This document shows, piece after piece, positions 11,520 to 24,060 of a DNA stretch of 64,000 bases. A model generated the notes under the pieces. That model was not told where the DNA came from, ran no database searches, and saw only the letters and a list, made by a program, of their open reading frames with translations. The position numbers and the translations under genes were made by a program. Within the stretch, counting starts at the first letter, position 1. The number at the start of each line of letters is the position of its first letter. The stretch is from Biomphalaria glabrata. Taxonomy: Eukaryota > Mollusca > Gastropoda > Planorbidae. The stretch is from the NCBI RefSeq assembly GCF_947242115.1, contig NC_074724.1:34425005-34489004 (forward strand), in the 5' to 3' direction.

Positions 11520-13240
11520 GCACTGAGTAGAAAAAAAAAGTAGAAACTAGAACTTTAAAAATCATATTGTATTTAAACTATTTTTCATCTGTAGAAAATG
11601 ACAGACGTTTATTCAAACATAAAACAGAAAATAAAATAGATTTTACAGAGCGCTTCACGATTACATATTATAAATGTTTTCATTCCTTCGCCATTCAATG
11701 ACAGCGATTCACCGGGCTTAGCGTCATGTGTCCCATGAACAGACATTAATGAGACAAGGTACTGGGTGAATGTCTGACAATCTATTGAAACTCATGAAGA
11801 GTTGGCAAGCTAATGTGAACACTGTCATTGCTGTCTGAGAATTGTTTTAACAGTAAAAAGTAAAAGTTAAACTTTGACATTGTTGGAATTAAAACTATTT
11901 AACTATTGATGTTTTCACGATTGTAATCCTAATAGATATTTTAGGGCTAATTATAGAACAAGAAACACAAACGCAAACTTCAAATCAAATTATTCGTACC
12001 CATTGTAGAAAACCGTAAGTCTTCTCCCCTGTCCCATACACACACGCGGTCCAACTTTAAACAAAATTAATCGAAGCACATTGCTTTGCATTATAAAGGT
12101 GGAAGAGGTTGACAATAAGTATTCTACGTACCACTATTTCGCCACCCACCCCAGTTTCTCAACTCCAGCACCATACAGATAAGATAAAATCCTTAGTAAT
12201 CCTACAAAGACACAGCGTTATTGAGGATGCGCCATCTGAAAATACTATTAGTAATTCAGAATTCAGCCTTGTGAAAAGTCGTTTATCATTCTCTTCCACG
12301 TAGAGAATGAATTCTCACAGAGGAGTTGTTACTAATCGTATATTTTAGTTTAAAAATGAAACCACTCAGATTGCCTCTACTTCCTCCGTCTCCTCACTAA
12401 AGGAGGAGAGGAACGATCCTCAATGATCAGTGAAACTGTTGCGAGAGCAAGCAACTGTTTCGTGATCGACTTCACGCTCAGAAGTAGAGACTCAATCTCG
12501 TCATCGTGGTTTTCGGGCCGTCCAGATTAACTCGACGTCTCGGCAAGACTACCTTTAGAAATGATCCCTAATAGTATGATCTTAAAAGGGATTCGGAATT
12601 TGGACTTTAAGTATTTACATATTTTTGTGCTAGTTTTGGTCTTTATTTTCTAAATATTTTTACATGTTTATATTTTTGAAAATAAGTATTCTATTATTAT
12701 TTTGTTTAATTTTATAAATTTTATTTTAATTATATAAATACAAATTAAAATTTAAATTTTGTTTAAAATATTATCATAGATCAAAGTAAAGTTTTTACTT
12801 TTTTAAACTTTACGAGGGATGACCGAGTTGTCCCCCAGTTTTCAAATATACTAAAGGGGAAGTAATCAGTAAATATATTTTAGTGTTCTCTCTTAAATCA
12901 CTTGTAAAACGAACAAAGAAATTGTTAATATGGATAATTAATTTAAAAGGGGCAATCTTCTATATAATTACCGGCATTGCAAACTTTAATACAAATAACG
13001 CTGAAGAGGTAACTACGGCCTGTGTAATGTTTATAACATCCAAAAAGTTATACAATTCGTATAGCAATAGTTTAAGGGGAAATCATCCTGTCTTTAGCCT
13101 ATGTGGCTCTGCTCTATGGATTGTAGTTCTTAGTTTTCCACTGAAGAAAATTGTAGCATAAAATGTGTGCGTACAGCATATATATAGGGGCAAAATATGG
13201 GTGTTAGGGTTTGGAAAATGGATAGATTGATAGAAAGGCT
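11520..13240. other. central spacer of palindrome; no gene seen
   Basis: Unique-looking AT-rich DNA. A less AT-rich stretch at 12240-12590 has 10-bp inverted ends (ATACTATTAG near 12243 and CTAATAGTAT near 12572) and may be a small non-autonomous DNA element, but I see no clear target duplication. The 92-codon frame at 12883-13161 has no coding character. Confidence 0.3.
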
Positions 13241-13372
13241 ATATTAATATTGTATATGCCTGTGATTAACGTCTAGACTCTAGACTAACACCGCAGTGAA
13301 TCGCTCATAGTAGAGAAATAGAAATAATAAGTTTGGATCTAGTTAAAGACCTCAAACAAAATGTCCATACCA

Positions 13373-13445
13373 GGGGGGCGAACGTACCACTCTGTCTACG
13401 GATGTAGGCTATTACATTGTTCCCGAAAATGTGTGAAATTATATT
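13373..13445 (+). mobile_element. hAT-like MITE, 5' fragment
   Basis: CAGGGGGGCGAACGT joined to GGATGTAGGCTATTACATT, both present in the full element at 16003-16494; the intervening part is missing. Confidence 0.55.
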
Positions 13446-14123
13446 AATGTGGTGGGTTTGGTAATGAAGAGATGACGGAGGCAAGTCGCTGGCCGATTGA
13501 GATCCCCTTATTGTACACTAAAGACCTGCACATGACTTATAAAACAACACACATTAAAGTATAGTCTCAAACTGCATATCGGTATAAGATTAACATAATA
13601 GGCCTAAAGGTTAGACTAAGCTGTTCACACAACATCGAAGTCTAAATACTAGATTTAAAAAAACACTAAATCTTGTAAACCAATCATCTCTTCTAAAAAC
13701 ATAAGGGAGATATAGAACATGAGAAACATTATAAAAAGTTGTTCTCATAGACAAATAAATATAGAGTTTTATGAAACGAAAATTTGTGACTTGCAATTTT
13801 GTGTACTTTATTATACAGCATTTATGAGCAGTATAAGTTTTGTTTAATCTCTAAGACTGAAGATCATGAATTCGGAAATCCGGCAACAATAGATATACAT
13901 GTTTTCAAGTTACATGAAGTTATTTCCTGTTTCCAGTCTATATTTATCTATGTCTATGGTTGTTCTACATTAAGTAAGAGTTTTGCTCGTTTCTCTCCAT
14001 AAAAACTAAATTATAACAATTGTATACACCGACTCTTAAAAGCCAGTATCTACACACGTGATTGTGAAAAATACATTTACAAGATGAACGGTTGGCATTT
14101 TATATAGGACCTATTTCGTCTAG

Positions 14124-14434
14124 GATCTTCGAATGGTCTTGGAAGACAACAGCCACCCGCTCTATCAGAACTACGTCAGGTTGTCAATCAAAACAAGAAC
14201 GGAGCGGTACAAAAACTTGTTCGTACCTCACTCGGTCAGACTCTTTCACCGCCACTCATTGATCAGGGAACATAAAATGCACCAAGATACCTGTGTGTAG
14301 TCGCTGAATGAACTCTTTATGTTGTCTGTTGTATTTATGTGTATGTTTCTGTTGTGTTGTCTTTATATGAGAAAAGAGTCCTTGTAATCACAACAAATTT
14401 CCGTGAGGATCAATAAAGCAGCCTTAGTATTAGG
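14124..14434 (+). mobile_element. LINE 3' fragment inserted in palindrome arm
   Basis: Broken C-terminal frame RTERYKNLFVPHSVRLFHRH SL, then the 3' UTR shared with 3490-3668, AATAAAGCA and a CTTAGTATTAG tail. The left palindrome arm shows the uninterrupted site (inverted, about 10065-10100), so insertion followed the duplication. Confidence 0.75.
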
Positions 14435-14836
14435 ATACTAAAGGTACGCAATTCAATAAAAGAATTAATTGACATGCTGAATTACTAAAAATAAGGATAG
14501 TCCAACAACGTGGGTGGAAACAGGGGGGGGGGCGATATTCTATAGAAACTACTGAATAAAATTATAATCTAATCTAAGAAACAGTAAAAATGTATTTACC
14601 TGCAGCCGTACATAAACACGTGGTGTAGAACCAGGCACAAACAGGGAGAGGAGACGAAGTAGGTCCAGTAACGTAAGGACTCTACAGTGACAAGAGATGC
14701 CGGTCGTATGGACAGTGCCCACGTTGTTTTGACTTTTTACGCGCGGACACAAGACGCCATCTAGGGGAAAAGGTCATGTGAATATCGAGGCGGCCGGAGT
14801 GTCCTCAACAAGTAATTCCCCCCTCCCCCACTACAT

Positions 14837-15059
14837 TAAATTTTAGTATTAGGTCCTACAATGTAGAGTCTGTAAACAATTTTTTTGACACGACGCTCAG
14901 ATGGCCCCTTTTTATAAGTAAGAGAATATTGAAACATCTTAACAATTTAATACCTGCCGTGTTGGCATTCACTATGCCCCTTAGGTGGCACTACTGGCGC
15001 TTTTGGGTACCGGCCCACCGGGCATTACCCCGAACGCCCATATAGCCAGTCAGCCCCTG
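14837..15059 (+). mobile_element. hAT-like MITE, 3' fragment
   Basis: AACAATTTAATACCTGCCGT, then GGTACCGGCCCACCGGGCAT, then GCCCATATAGCCAGTCAGCC CCTG, aligned with the last 220 bp of the 16003-16494 element. Confidence 0.65.
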
Positions 15060-15817
15060 GTCCATATACGTTTAGTTTTAAAATTATATTAAAACTATTT
15101 TCATGATTAAATGAGCATATAATGGGTGATACTCCTTCACTTATTTATGCCATAATGTCACGGAAAAATCGGATACTTAAGCTAATACACATTCAAAGCT
15201 AAAATAAAATTTAAAAAAATACCGGTAATAATTAAATAAAATCAGGTACAAATACATGACAAATACGGTGGCCTATATTGCTCATGAGTTGTTTCGCAAT
15301 TGAAACCATTAACATTGTATGTCTTTGGTTCTAACTCTTCGTATCATAGTAGAATTTGTATTTCTGTAACTTAATAAAGATTTCCAATTTAATGATGAAT
15401 CTTACATTTTTAAATAAATTTTCAAAATGCAAAGAATATGTATATAACGAAAAACGAAATTTTGACTCGAATTTTTTTTTTTTTTTTTTTGGGGGGAAAG
15501 AGAAGACAAGCGGGTGAGAATGCAGTACATAGTTTTGGCATAACTTACAATAACGCAGTGTAATTATATAGATCACTCATTCTTTATCTGTCTATCTATT
15601 ATTGTGTTCATCGTCATCTTCTTGTATAAACATTATAAAAAAAACGGAAGCATCTAAAAATAGTTTTGTGCTCGTTGACCTTCATTGTGTCACCATTATC
15701 GTGATCACGAGCAGAACGGCAGTCCCTGACACTTCGTGGATCGAGTAAGTTATAAGGCAACAACTTATCTGGGTCAGGGTCAAAGGTCATAGGTCATAGC
15801 TGGTACCGGTGCATTTT

Positions 15818-16002
15818 TGGTTGGCTGCCTGGTCGTGCTGCATGTTGACTATCAGTCAGTTGTCTCAATGGTCCCGGGTTCGTATTCTGACAGGACCTCC
15901 GTCGAAGGTGCCGATTCTGCCCGCTCCCGTACCCCATACGTCCTGAGGGAGGTTTGGACTAGGAAGTAGATGTTATCTTGAACTCTGAAGGAACCTCCAA
16001 AT
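15818..16002 (+). mobile_element. SINE-B, 5' part (interrupted by MITE)
   Basis: GGCTGCCTGGTCGTGCTGCA..., B box GGTCCCGGGTTCG, GGGAGGTTTGGACTAGGAAG, then ACTCTGAAGGAACCTCCAAA T. Its 3' continuation is at 16495-16530 beyond the inserted MITE. Confidence 0.75.
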
Positions 16003-16494
16003 CAGGGGGCGAACTGGAAGTCAAAATGGGGACGGGCATTTCTATACAATCTGGCCCATAAATTGTATATCATATGATGGCGGCCGCGGGCATCTAATTA
16101 TAGGCCTATCTGTCCTCAAAATCATTATAATTTTGATATACACGTGTATGAAGATAGATCTATATCTTTACAAGAAATATTTAGGCCTTATGTTGCTTTT
16201 TAATCGCTAAGTGTGTAGGCCCTAAAAGGACAAAGCAAACTAGTAGAATTTTCTAAGGATGTAGGCTATTACATTACATCGGAAAATATGTTAGATTAAA
16301 TTACAATTTAGAGTCTTTAAAAGATTATTTTTAAACACGACTCTCGCTTGTATGAGAGAATATTATAAAACCATTAACAATTTAATACGTGTCATAGGGG
16401 TATCCATGCGTCCCTTTCAATGGCCCTACTGGCCCATTTGGGTACCGATCCACCGGGCATTTGCCCGAATGCCCATATAGCCAGTCCGCCCCTG
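16003..16494 (+). mobile_element. hAT-like MITE, complete, 8-bp TSD
   Basis: 492 bp, starts CAGGGGGCGAACTGG and ends CCAGTCCGCCCCTG (inverted ends), flanked by CTCCAAAT (15995-16002) and CTCCGAAT (16495-16502), an 8-bp target duplication with one change. No transposase frame. Length and TSD size fit a non-autonomous hAT element. Confidence 0.8.
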
Positions 16495-16530
16495 CTCCGA
16501 ATCATGTAAAAAAAAATTTAAAAAACATTG
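16495..16530 (+). mobile_element. SINE-B, 3' part (after MITE)
   Basis: CTCCGAATCATGTAAAA continues the SINE-B body exactly where 16002 leaves off, as judged from the intact copy at 9203 (ATCCGAAACATGTAAAAC). Confidence 0.7.
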
Positions 16531-16782
16531 TAGGCCCCTAATCATGTAATTAATCATATAGCCTAATATTTGTTATACAATTTGAACTAAGCATAGGCCT
16601 ACATGTTCATGTTGCCTATACACACAGAGAATATAAATATCCTTTAAAAAAAAAAAGAGTAGGTCTATTTAAATAAAGAGTTCTATATGTTTGTAAAATA
16701 CTTTTCAGGTTTCGAATGACCCTTCAGAAAATCACATCCTACCCACACGACCCCCTTTTTTCTTTCGCCCATTATTCGATCT

Positions 16783-17274
16783 AGATCTAGGTTGAATTGA
16801 CAATAACATTTTTTATCTGTTACATCAGTCACGCAGGGCTCGTTACCATAACCGGACGATAATTTATTTCGTTTGAATGTGAAAGTTAAGGAAGTCGCTT
16901 GAGTAGTCTTCCCACACACATCGTCTGTGTGGCGCAATTGGTTAACTCGTTCAATGGCATAATAAAGATTTTCCCTAATTGAGCCCCAATAAAAATATCA
17001 TTTACTAAACCATTTTATTTTCCAGCGCAATAGTTTAACATTATTTTGATAATTTTTTAGGTGGCCAAGCGGGCCGCTGCAAAGTAGTCGCGGGCCGCAT
17101 GCGGCCCCCGAACGCCGTGTTTGACATGCTTGATCTAGATCTAGTTTAAGTTGACACAGCACTTTTTATCTTTTAAATCGGTGAGGTAGGACTCACTACC
17201 ATAATAGGACGATATTTTATTTCGTTTGAATGTGAAAACTGAACAAACTTGCTTGATTGCTCGTCACACATATC
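16783..17274 (+). repeat. tandem duplicate of tRNA-Asn 5' flank
   Basis: 16783-16922 and 17133-17274 align along their length: ATCTAGATCTAG..., then TTGACA...TTTTTATCT, then TTATTTCGTTTGAATGTGAA, then CACATCGTCT. One copy ends in the truncated tRNA, the other in the intact gene. Confidence 0.8.
16923..16955 (+). pseudogene. truncated tRNA-Asn copy
   Basis: Starts GTCTGTGTGGCGCAATTGGT like the tRNA-Asn 5' half, but ends before the anticodon loop and has changes in the D stem. Its upstream flank (16783-16922) is a diverged copy of the 5' flank of the intact gene at 17275, so this is a local tandem duplicate that lost its 3' half. Confidence 0.8.
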
Positions 17275-17280
17275 GTCTCT

Positions 17281-17341
<61 letters not shown>

Positions 17342-17348
17342 AGGGACG
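17275..17348 (+). tRNA. tRNA-Asn (GTT)
   Basis: 74 nt, identical cloverleaf to the 7807 copy, in opposite orientation. A long T-run follows as terminator. Both its 5' flank (17133-17274) and 3' flank (to about 17415) match the 7807 copy, so the two are ends of an inverted duplication. Confidence 0.95.
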
Positions 17349-17454
17349 CAATTTTTTTTTTATTTTACATAAATGAACGTTGAATATTCCTTTTTATGTT
17401 CGTAAAATATTTTCTCCGACAAAATGAATTACGAATAATAAGAGTTACGATGAC

Positions 17455-17590
17455 ATCCTAGTACAACTTGGTGCCACACTTTGATGAAGGTCCTCAGAGC
17501 AGGTGGGAAGAGGCTTCAGACATTGCCAGTGACAGATTTTTGTGGAAACAGCTTGCCGCCAAATGCGCCGAACAGCGCGGGAGGGTCTAA
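17455..17590 (+). mobile_element. LINE ORF2 C-terminal fragment
   Basis: Frame reads RWEEASDIASDRFLWKQLAA then KCAEQRGRV, the W-E-x-x-S-x-x-A-x-D-R-x-x-W pattern near the end of many LINE ORF2 proteins. The following block at 17690-17800 (GGGGCTCTGCCCCGCGCTGA) is GC-rich and repeat-like but unclassified. Confidence 0.6.
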
Positions 17591-18104
17591 GTCAGTAAGA
17601 ATAGCTCATTAGGTTTTTGAAATCAAACTTTTTAATAGCAGGATAATGCACTGTAGATACCTCAGAATATGCATTTAGTTGGCTTTCAATGCCGGAAATA
17701 GTGCTTGGCGGTGGGGCTCTGCCCCGCGCTGAGGGAGCTCCCAGCGCTCCCCCAGACCCTCTTGCTGGCAAGGGCGGGGGAGTCTACAATTTTTCCGCTA
17801 ACTCCAGGAAGAACATATTCTAGGGCTCAATAAACATATATATATATATATAAATTTTTTTATTTTTTTTTCGGGGTGGGGGGGGGGGGGGGAGAAAAAT
17901 CCTGGGTACGTTTTATGCATGTCAACTTAGACCAACTTATAGAAGAATGTCTGCATGTTGTTCTTCGAATAGAAATTAAACACAATTATAGTAACACAAA
18001 ATGGAGCAGTCTAAAAATGTAACTTCGGAAAATTACTTCGCTCGTGTGCGCTCGTGTGCGTACATGTGTCGACAACAGAGGATAATAGACAACCTAATGA
18101 CCGT

Positions 18105-18400
18105 TTTCTTCTTCTTCGTTCTCATTGTTATGTTGGACCGTTCAGATGACTAGACCAATACATGAGATGAACTGCGCAGTGGTTTCCAAAATTATGGAGC
18201 TCTCCATATAGTTTTCTTTCTATTTGGGGTGATTTGGGGCCAGTGTCTTATACGGGCCTCTTGATAAAGAGAGCAGTTTTGGAGGACGTGGTCGGCATTC
18301 TCAGGTGACACTCCACATAGGCAGATTTCACTGGTTCCAATTTTGAGCTTCAGGCACATGTGTTGTCGAATTCTGTTGTGTCCGGTCCTGAGTCATCAAA
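18105..18400 (-). mobile_element. LINE C-terminus with (GAA)n tail
   Basis: Minus-strand frame RTGHNRIRQHMCLKLKIGTS then EICLCGVSPENADHVLQNCS, same family as 10305-10565 and slightly longer; GAAGAA tail. Confidence 0.75.
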
Positions 18401-18514
18401 GATTAGGCGTTGATAATAACCGTCAAATTTGAACAATGTCTGAACGATGCTAACCTAAAGTTGTTGTGAAAACATGGGACTTACGGTTTTGTCTTATGTG
18501 GCAATGCAATCTTC

Positions 18515-18665
18515 TACATAATAATAATAATACTAAGGCTTGTCTTCGAGTCCGAAGATTAGGGAGGAATACAGTATTTCCCGTGGCTGCGCAGCCCCAG
18601 CTGTGACCTACATACTATGCCCCAACCACTGCACGCATAGCCATTGTCGGCAGGTGGTCGATTTA
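18515..18665 (+). repeat. unclassified repeat fragment
   Basis: After an AATAATAAT run: TTCGAGTCCGAAGATTAGGG, ATTTCCCGTGGCTGCGCAGC, CCCAGCTGTGACCTAC. More GC-rich than its surroundings. It looks like an interspersed repeat, but no second copy is in the window. Confidence 0.3.
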
Positions 18666-18779
18666 GATTTTCTTTTGGTCTCTAAATAAATATTGTGTAA
18701 AAACAAAACCATCGTTATACAAGGCCTGAACACTGACCTGCAACGTCGAAATCTGTGGGCAATTTAGACCAAATAAACT

Positions 18780-18960
18780 CGTTGCCATGTCATAGGTCTG
18801 TACCATTAGCTGATTAACGAATTGTATGATTTTTAAAACTGATTCTTGTGTTGTCAGGTAAAAGAAATGACTGTGCAAAACGTCAGCTTGATTCCAGTTT
18901 GGGTGTGGGAGAAATAACGTGCACAGACTTTTTACCAGAAAGACAGAGTGAGTTGTTTAA
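18780..18960 (-). repeat. unclassified interspersed repeat, copy 2
   Basis: Shares GATTCTTGTGTTGTCAGGTA, then AAACGTCAGCTTGATTCCAG, then GGTGTGGGAGAAATAACGTG with the copy at 61960-62275 (inverted). Confidence 0.5.
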
Positions 18961-21900
18961 AAAAAAAAGACATGCAGAAGGAACATCATTTGAAAACATT
19001 ATATTTATTTTCAGATAAAGATTTATATTTTTACATAATCATCATACAAGACATGATGTTGTGATGATGTGTGTGTCTGAACATTTTGGGCTAAAATGAA
19101 CATTGTGCATGATGAACAAGATGTCAGTGTACACAGAGCACATAACAAAAGTATATTCCTAGCACACATGTTTGACCATACAAGCTAACATCAAAGTTTA
19201 GCAATCAAAATTCTCTAATTCTTCTTTTAAAAAATTTGGTCAAAGGTTTTGAGTTCTAAAAACTTTTAATTCACTTGCACTTTATAATCTATAAAAGATA
19301 AGCCCAAAAGTTTGTCTGTCAGACTATTGAAACGGAAGATTTGTATAAATTTAAACTCACATTAGATTGATTAGGACTATATCACAGACCTATATATATA
19401 TATATATCTAGACTGGACATGAAGATCTTTTAACACGACACAAAATGTAAATTTATTTTAAAAAGCTGAAACAAGGTGTTGTTTTGTAAAGTAGTTATAA
19501 GAAGTAAAGTTTTTCAGCCCTAACCTATGTAACATATAGATCTAGATCTTGTAATTGAAGATCGAATACAGAGCACTATCGTCTCATAATTATTATTTGG
19601 CAATTTTTAGATACATAATCTAAAAAGATCTAGGTAATCAATCTATTTAAATTTGCATAAGATGACTAAAATCAATAGATGTGAATAATTTCGATCTAGG
19701 ATTTTCCAGAACACTATCTAAATGGAAACTAACAGAAAATGACTTTATTTCATGAATTTGCATGGATATATAGTTCTGTGATTAATACATAACAATCTAT
19801 ATTATAGGTCTGTGAGTTGATCAATTGCGGGTAAGAATATGTTTCCATATATATATAGGTCTGTGGACTATATACTAAAAGGACTAATGTAAGCAAGAGA
19901 GAGACAATCTAATCAACTTCTGAAAAATATGATCAAAAATGAAAACTAACAAAGAAATAAAACAAAAAGAATCTATCCAAAGGATATACTTTATCAAGAA
20001 ACTGGTTTCAAAATTCACAAAAAAATTCAAGTTACTTATAAAAAACAATAACACAAAACCAACTAGCACACTTGTAAATAGCGCTCTTCCAAGGAAATGA
20101 CTGCAACCCAATGTTTGACTGTAGCAACTCAAACATTATGCAATTTCAGTTCCTAGAGATGTACCGGTACATAAAGGTTCAACGTAGTCATTCATACCGT
20201 CTGATTGTAATGGAACCAAAAGTATGTAATTGAACACAACGCCAAAGTTTATGTTTCAACAACAACAAAATAGAACTCAACACATTTTTACATTTCAAAA
20301 CAGGTTGATGTCAACAGGATTGTGTTTCTTGAAAATAAAAATTGTGTGAAATACAAAACAAAATGATGGAATGTAACATGACATGACCTTTTCGGTAAAA
20401 CAAAAAACTAAATTCTACTTTTTAAGTGACTTAAAAATAATAACATCTAGGATTGATCAAAGAGTTCTATTTCCTGTATCAAATGAAGCAGGCTAAACAA
20501 AATAAAGATTAATACTGAGCAAAGTGTTTCTTTACTTTTCATCCAAAGCTACACTGACCTATATTCATTCACAGTATGAAAAATAAACACTGGACACTGA
20601 CATTATGACCAGACTTGATATAATTGATATCTGAAGACAATTACTCTCAGTCATGATGACTCAATAATTAGAGCTCTAGCCACTTCTTGAGTGTACAAGC
20701 AGCACTTTTACATAGAAACAAATATTAAAAGCAAAATATTTCCATGTCTAAGTTATTGACAGCCAAACATCAACAAATACAAATATCTTCAACAAATTAG
20801 CTTTGACCAGTTAAAAAACATGAATAGGATACGTCAGAATTTTATATTCCTTCTTGAGACCTACGTCACCCATTGTTTGAAAAACTAGCCACAATGCGTA
20901 CAAACATTTATTCAAATTGAACCAGCTATGTTACTGAGAAAACAATGTTGATTTTGACATTTTTCAAGTCAAACACCTAGTCAAAGCACTAACCCATTTC
21001 AGATCCAATCAAACCACAATAAAGTATCTCACATTCAGATAGAACCCCCTATGGAGCTGAGCACAAAGTAAGAAATATGAGAATGTGTATGTAAACAATA
21101 AGTGTGGTGAGAGGGAGCTGGGGGTGGAGGTTGGACTTACTACTTACATTGATATGTTTTCTATTTCACTTTAGTTTCTCTTAAGAGAAAATGTTTCATG
21201 AAACAATGCACATGCTAAGATCATTAACAACAAATGTTAGAAATAATTTCACAGTTAAACATCGTGCACATTCACAGGGGACCCCCATGCTCAAGACTTG
21301 GACCTTCATACCAACAAAGCTGATTCGGGTTGTCCACACTGTGTATCTTAGTATCAGTCAGTAAGTGATTTAATCTAGTGTTGCATGACACAATAAAAAT
21401 GTTTTCATCTATTACAACCCCCAGATGATTGAATTAGAATTTGAGGAGATTCTTTAATTTTAAAGTATCTCTTAAAAAATGTAAAGCAAGCTTGACTTTC
21501 TTGAAGCAATCAAGTCACAATGTTAACAGCTGTAACTTAAAATAATAAAAGTAAATTCATATAGGAGCCATATATTACAAGATCTGAATCTTGAACCATT
21601 GAACTGTAGATTATATTCACTTACCACTAAGTGCTGTGTTTCTGACGGTGTGTTTCTGACAGTGAGCGCTCATTATATTTCCTAATCAAAAAACATTAAA
21701 TTGTATGGCCAAATTATGAACCACTAGATTGTACGCCCCAGACATGACCTCTTGATTGCATGCCCAAGTCAGACGACATTAAAATTCTTTTTCTCTTACT
21801 AAAGAATGTTCTTCTACTCTTTAAACTACTTTTGGTTCAGAGACGGGAGTTTAAAAAAAAGAAGGTGATGACATTGTGGCGTCAGAACATCAAACAGCAT

Positions 21901-23969
21901 CATATCAGAATAGAACACTTCCATCAATTAGCATTGTATCAAAATAGAACATTTCAAGGCAGGACTGCAGCAAGAAATCCACTGCCAAGCCAGAGCTTTG
22001 GTCCCATATTTGTACTCATAGAAACAAACAAAACTTTATCTAAAAAAACAAACAAAACAAATAATCTGGATCAAAAACATCAATTACAAAGTTCAAAACA
22101 AAATGAATACTATTTCTTTGTCAATGAAACTGGATTTAACAGGATTTAAAAATAGGATAAAAATTTTTAACAACAAAATGAAAACTTATGTTACAAATTT
22201 ATGTCAATAAATTACCCTGATGAAATAGAGACATTTATAGGTACTCGGCTTTTTTTTTTTTTTTTTTCTGTTACCTCTCTTGAGAAAGAAACGTATTTTA
22301 AATTTAAGTCACACTAATTTTGAATGGCCAATGGCATGAAGTCTACATTTACAACCTAAAACTATATGCTTAAAAACTTATACCATTTTACACGTTTTAT
22401 GTTTCGTTTAGTTGAGTCAAGTGTTTATGACAAAACAGGTGTGCCATAATCGAAAGGAAAACCAAAAGATATAAATAACTAATGTTAACACAATCTTAAA
22501 TAGAAACTGAAGTGACTATCGGCAGGTATTTCAACGAGAGAGTGATGAGGCCATCATTGCCTAAGTTGTCTTTTGAGTCCTCTCCATTTGTCCATGATGC
22601 TGATAACAAAGTTAACTTGTGGCCATTAGCTAGTTACCGTATTTTCCAGGGAAGGGTACAGTGTGGATGATAAAAGATTTGAGACTTCAATCACTAGAAA
22701 CAGCTTCGGCTTACAACATGGTATATCTTGTTAAAAATTAAAGATGTTTATAACTAAAAATTGCACTAAAAAAAATGCTCTGCTTAAAATTGTTAAGTGT
22801 CCTTAAGAACAAATATAAAATTAGCATGTAGAATGAAAAAAATGGTCCACCTAAAATATTTTAGTTTCTTCTGTGTTAATAAAAATATGTACATTTGTAT
22901 CTGGCGCCAAAGGAAAAAAATAAAAAATTAAAATAACTTTTTTTTCTTGGTCTAAAAATTAAGACTCAAAAATCAAAATAAATAAATCGCAAAAAAATTA
23001 AAAAACCAATTGTTAAAATGTATCCTTGAACTTGTGGTTCATGCTAGCTAGGACTGAACGCAAAAAAATTCTGCACAACAATGAATAAGAGTACAACCTG
23101 GTCAGTACAACTACAGAAATAACAGAATACAACCTGTCATCTCATTGTTCAACAACAACATGCAATTTTGTTTGGACACATAATTTACAAGATCATTTGG
23201 TCGCAGAGGTTTTAAGTACAAGTTTATAATACACAAATTAAAAATAAATATTAATAACAAAAAAAAAACAACAATAAATGTTCTATAAACAAACAAACTC
23301 GAAAAAATATATTAAGTTACAGGCCAAATAAAGGGTTGAAACAAAATCAAAGTTTACAGTTCAATAAAGGGTGAGGTGTCAGGGAAAAATTGTAGCATTG
23401 GCAGAATAAATATATATCAATGTTACAACAAAAATGCGTCACCATATTAAAAGCAATCATCATAAGCAATAATAGCACTCATCGGAAACAAATTGTATTA
23501 TACATAGGTCGGTGATCAGAAAGAAAAAAATGAAAGAGAAATTCAATCACAACTCTTTTATTATCATTGGGTTGAAAAAAAAAGTTATAAATATTTATAC
23601 AAATACAATTTTATTACAATGCAACGGTAGGTTACTGATTGAGTGAAGATTTGAGTGAAGATTTGATTGGAGCCTCAAGACAATGGTTGGACCAACAAAC
23701 TACTGCCTACTCATACTTAGAAACACACAAAAATTACTTTTGGTCTAGTAAAAATTTCAGTTTAGCAGGTAGCCTAAAAAAAAAATACCTACTCAACACT
23801 AAAACTCCTCAAACAGGTCAAAGCGAGTGTGACTATAAATAAAGTAAGGATGTGGATTTCTGAGCAGCCCTCGTAGCATAGAACTTGAAAATACCAGTAC
23901 TCAAAAATAAAAAAAGAGGAACATTGTGTTCCCTATCACGCCAATAGTAAAAGTTTACCGGTACCTTTA

Positions 23970-24060
23970 AGACTTTGTAAACTATAGGGCAGATAATGTT
24001 AAGGTCATCTGTTTCTTTAGCCAATGGTTAACAAACAGGGTGCCATGTGGCCCAGCATTC
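23970..24060 (-). mobile_element. SINE-A 3' fragment
   Basis: CTATAGGGCAGATAATGTTA AGGTCATCTGTTTCTTT and GTGGCCCAGCA match the 3' part of the full SINE-A at 40316-40580. Confidence 0.55.

Larger units (their letters stand above)
13240..17415 (-). repeat. right arm of large imperfect palindrome
   Basis: Mirror partner of 7735-11070. This arm also carries a LINE insertion (14124-14434), copies of a hAT-like MITE, a SINE-B copy and the tandem tRNA-flank duplicate. The inferred symmetry centre is about 12.2-12.5 kb. Confidence 0.8.

Noticed and set aside
12883-13161. 92-codon frame in the palindrome spacer
   Set aside because: No domain, no splice or start context, AT-driven composition.
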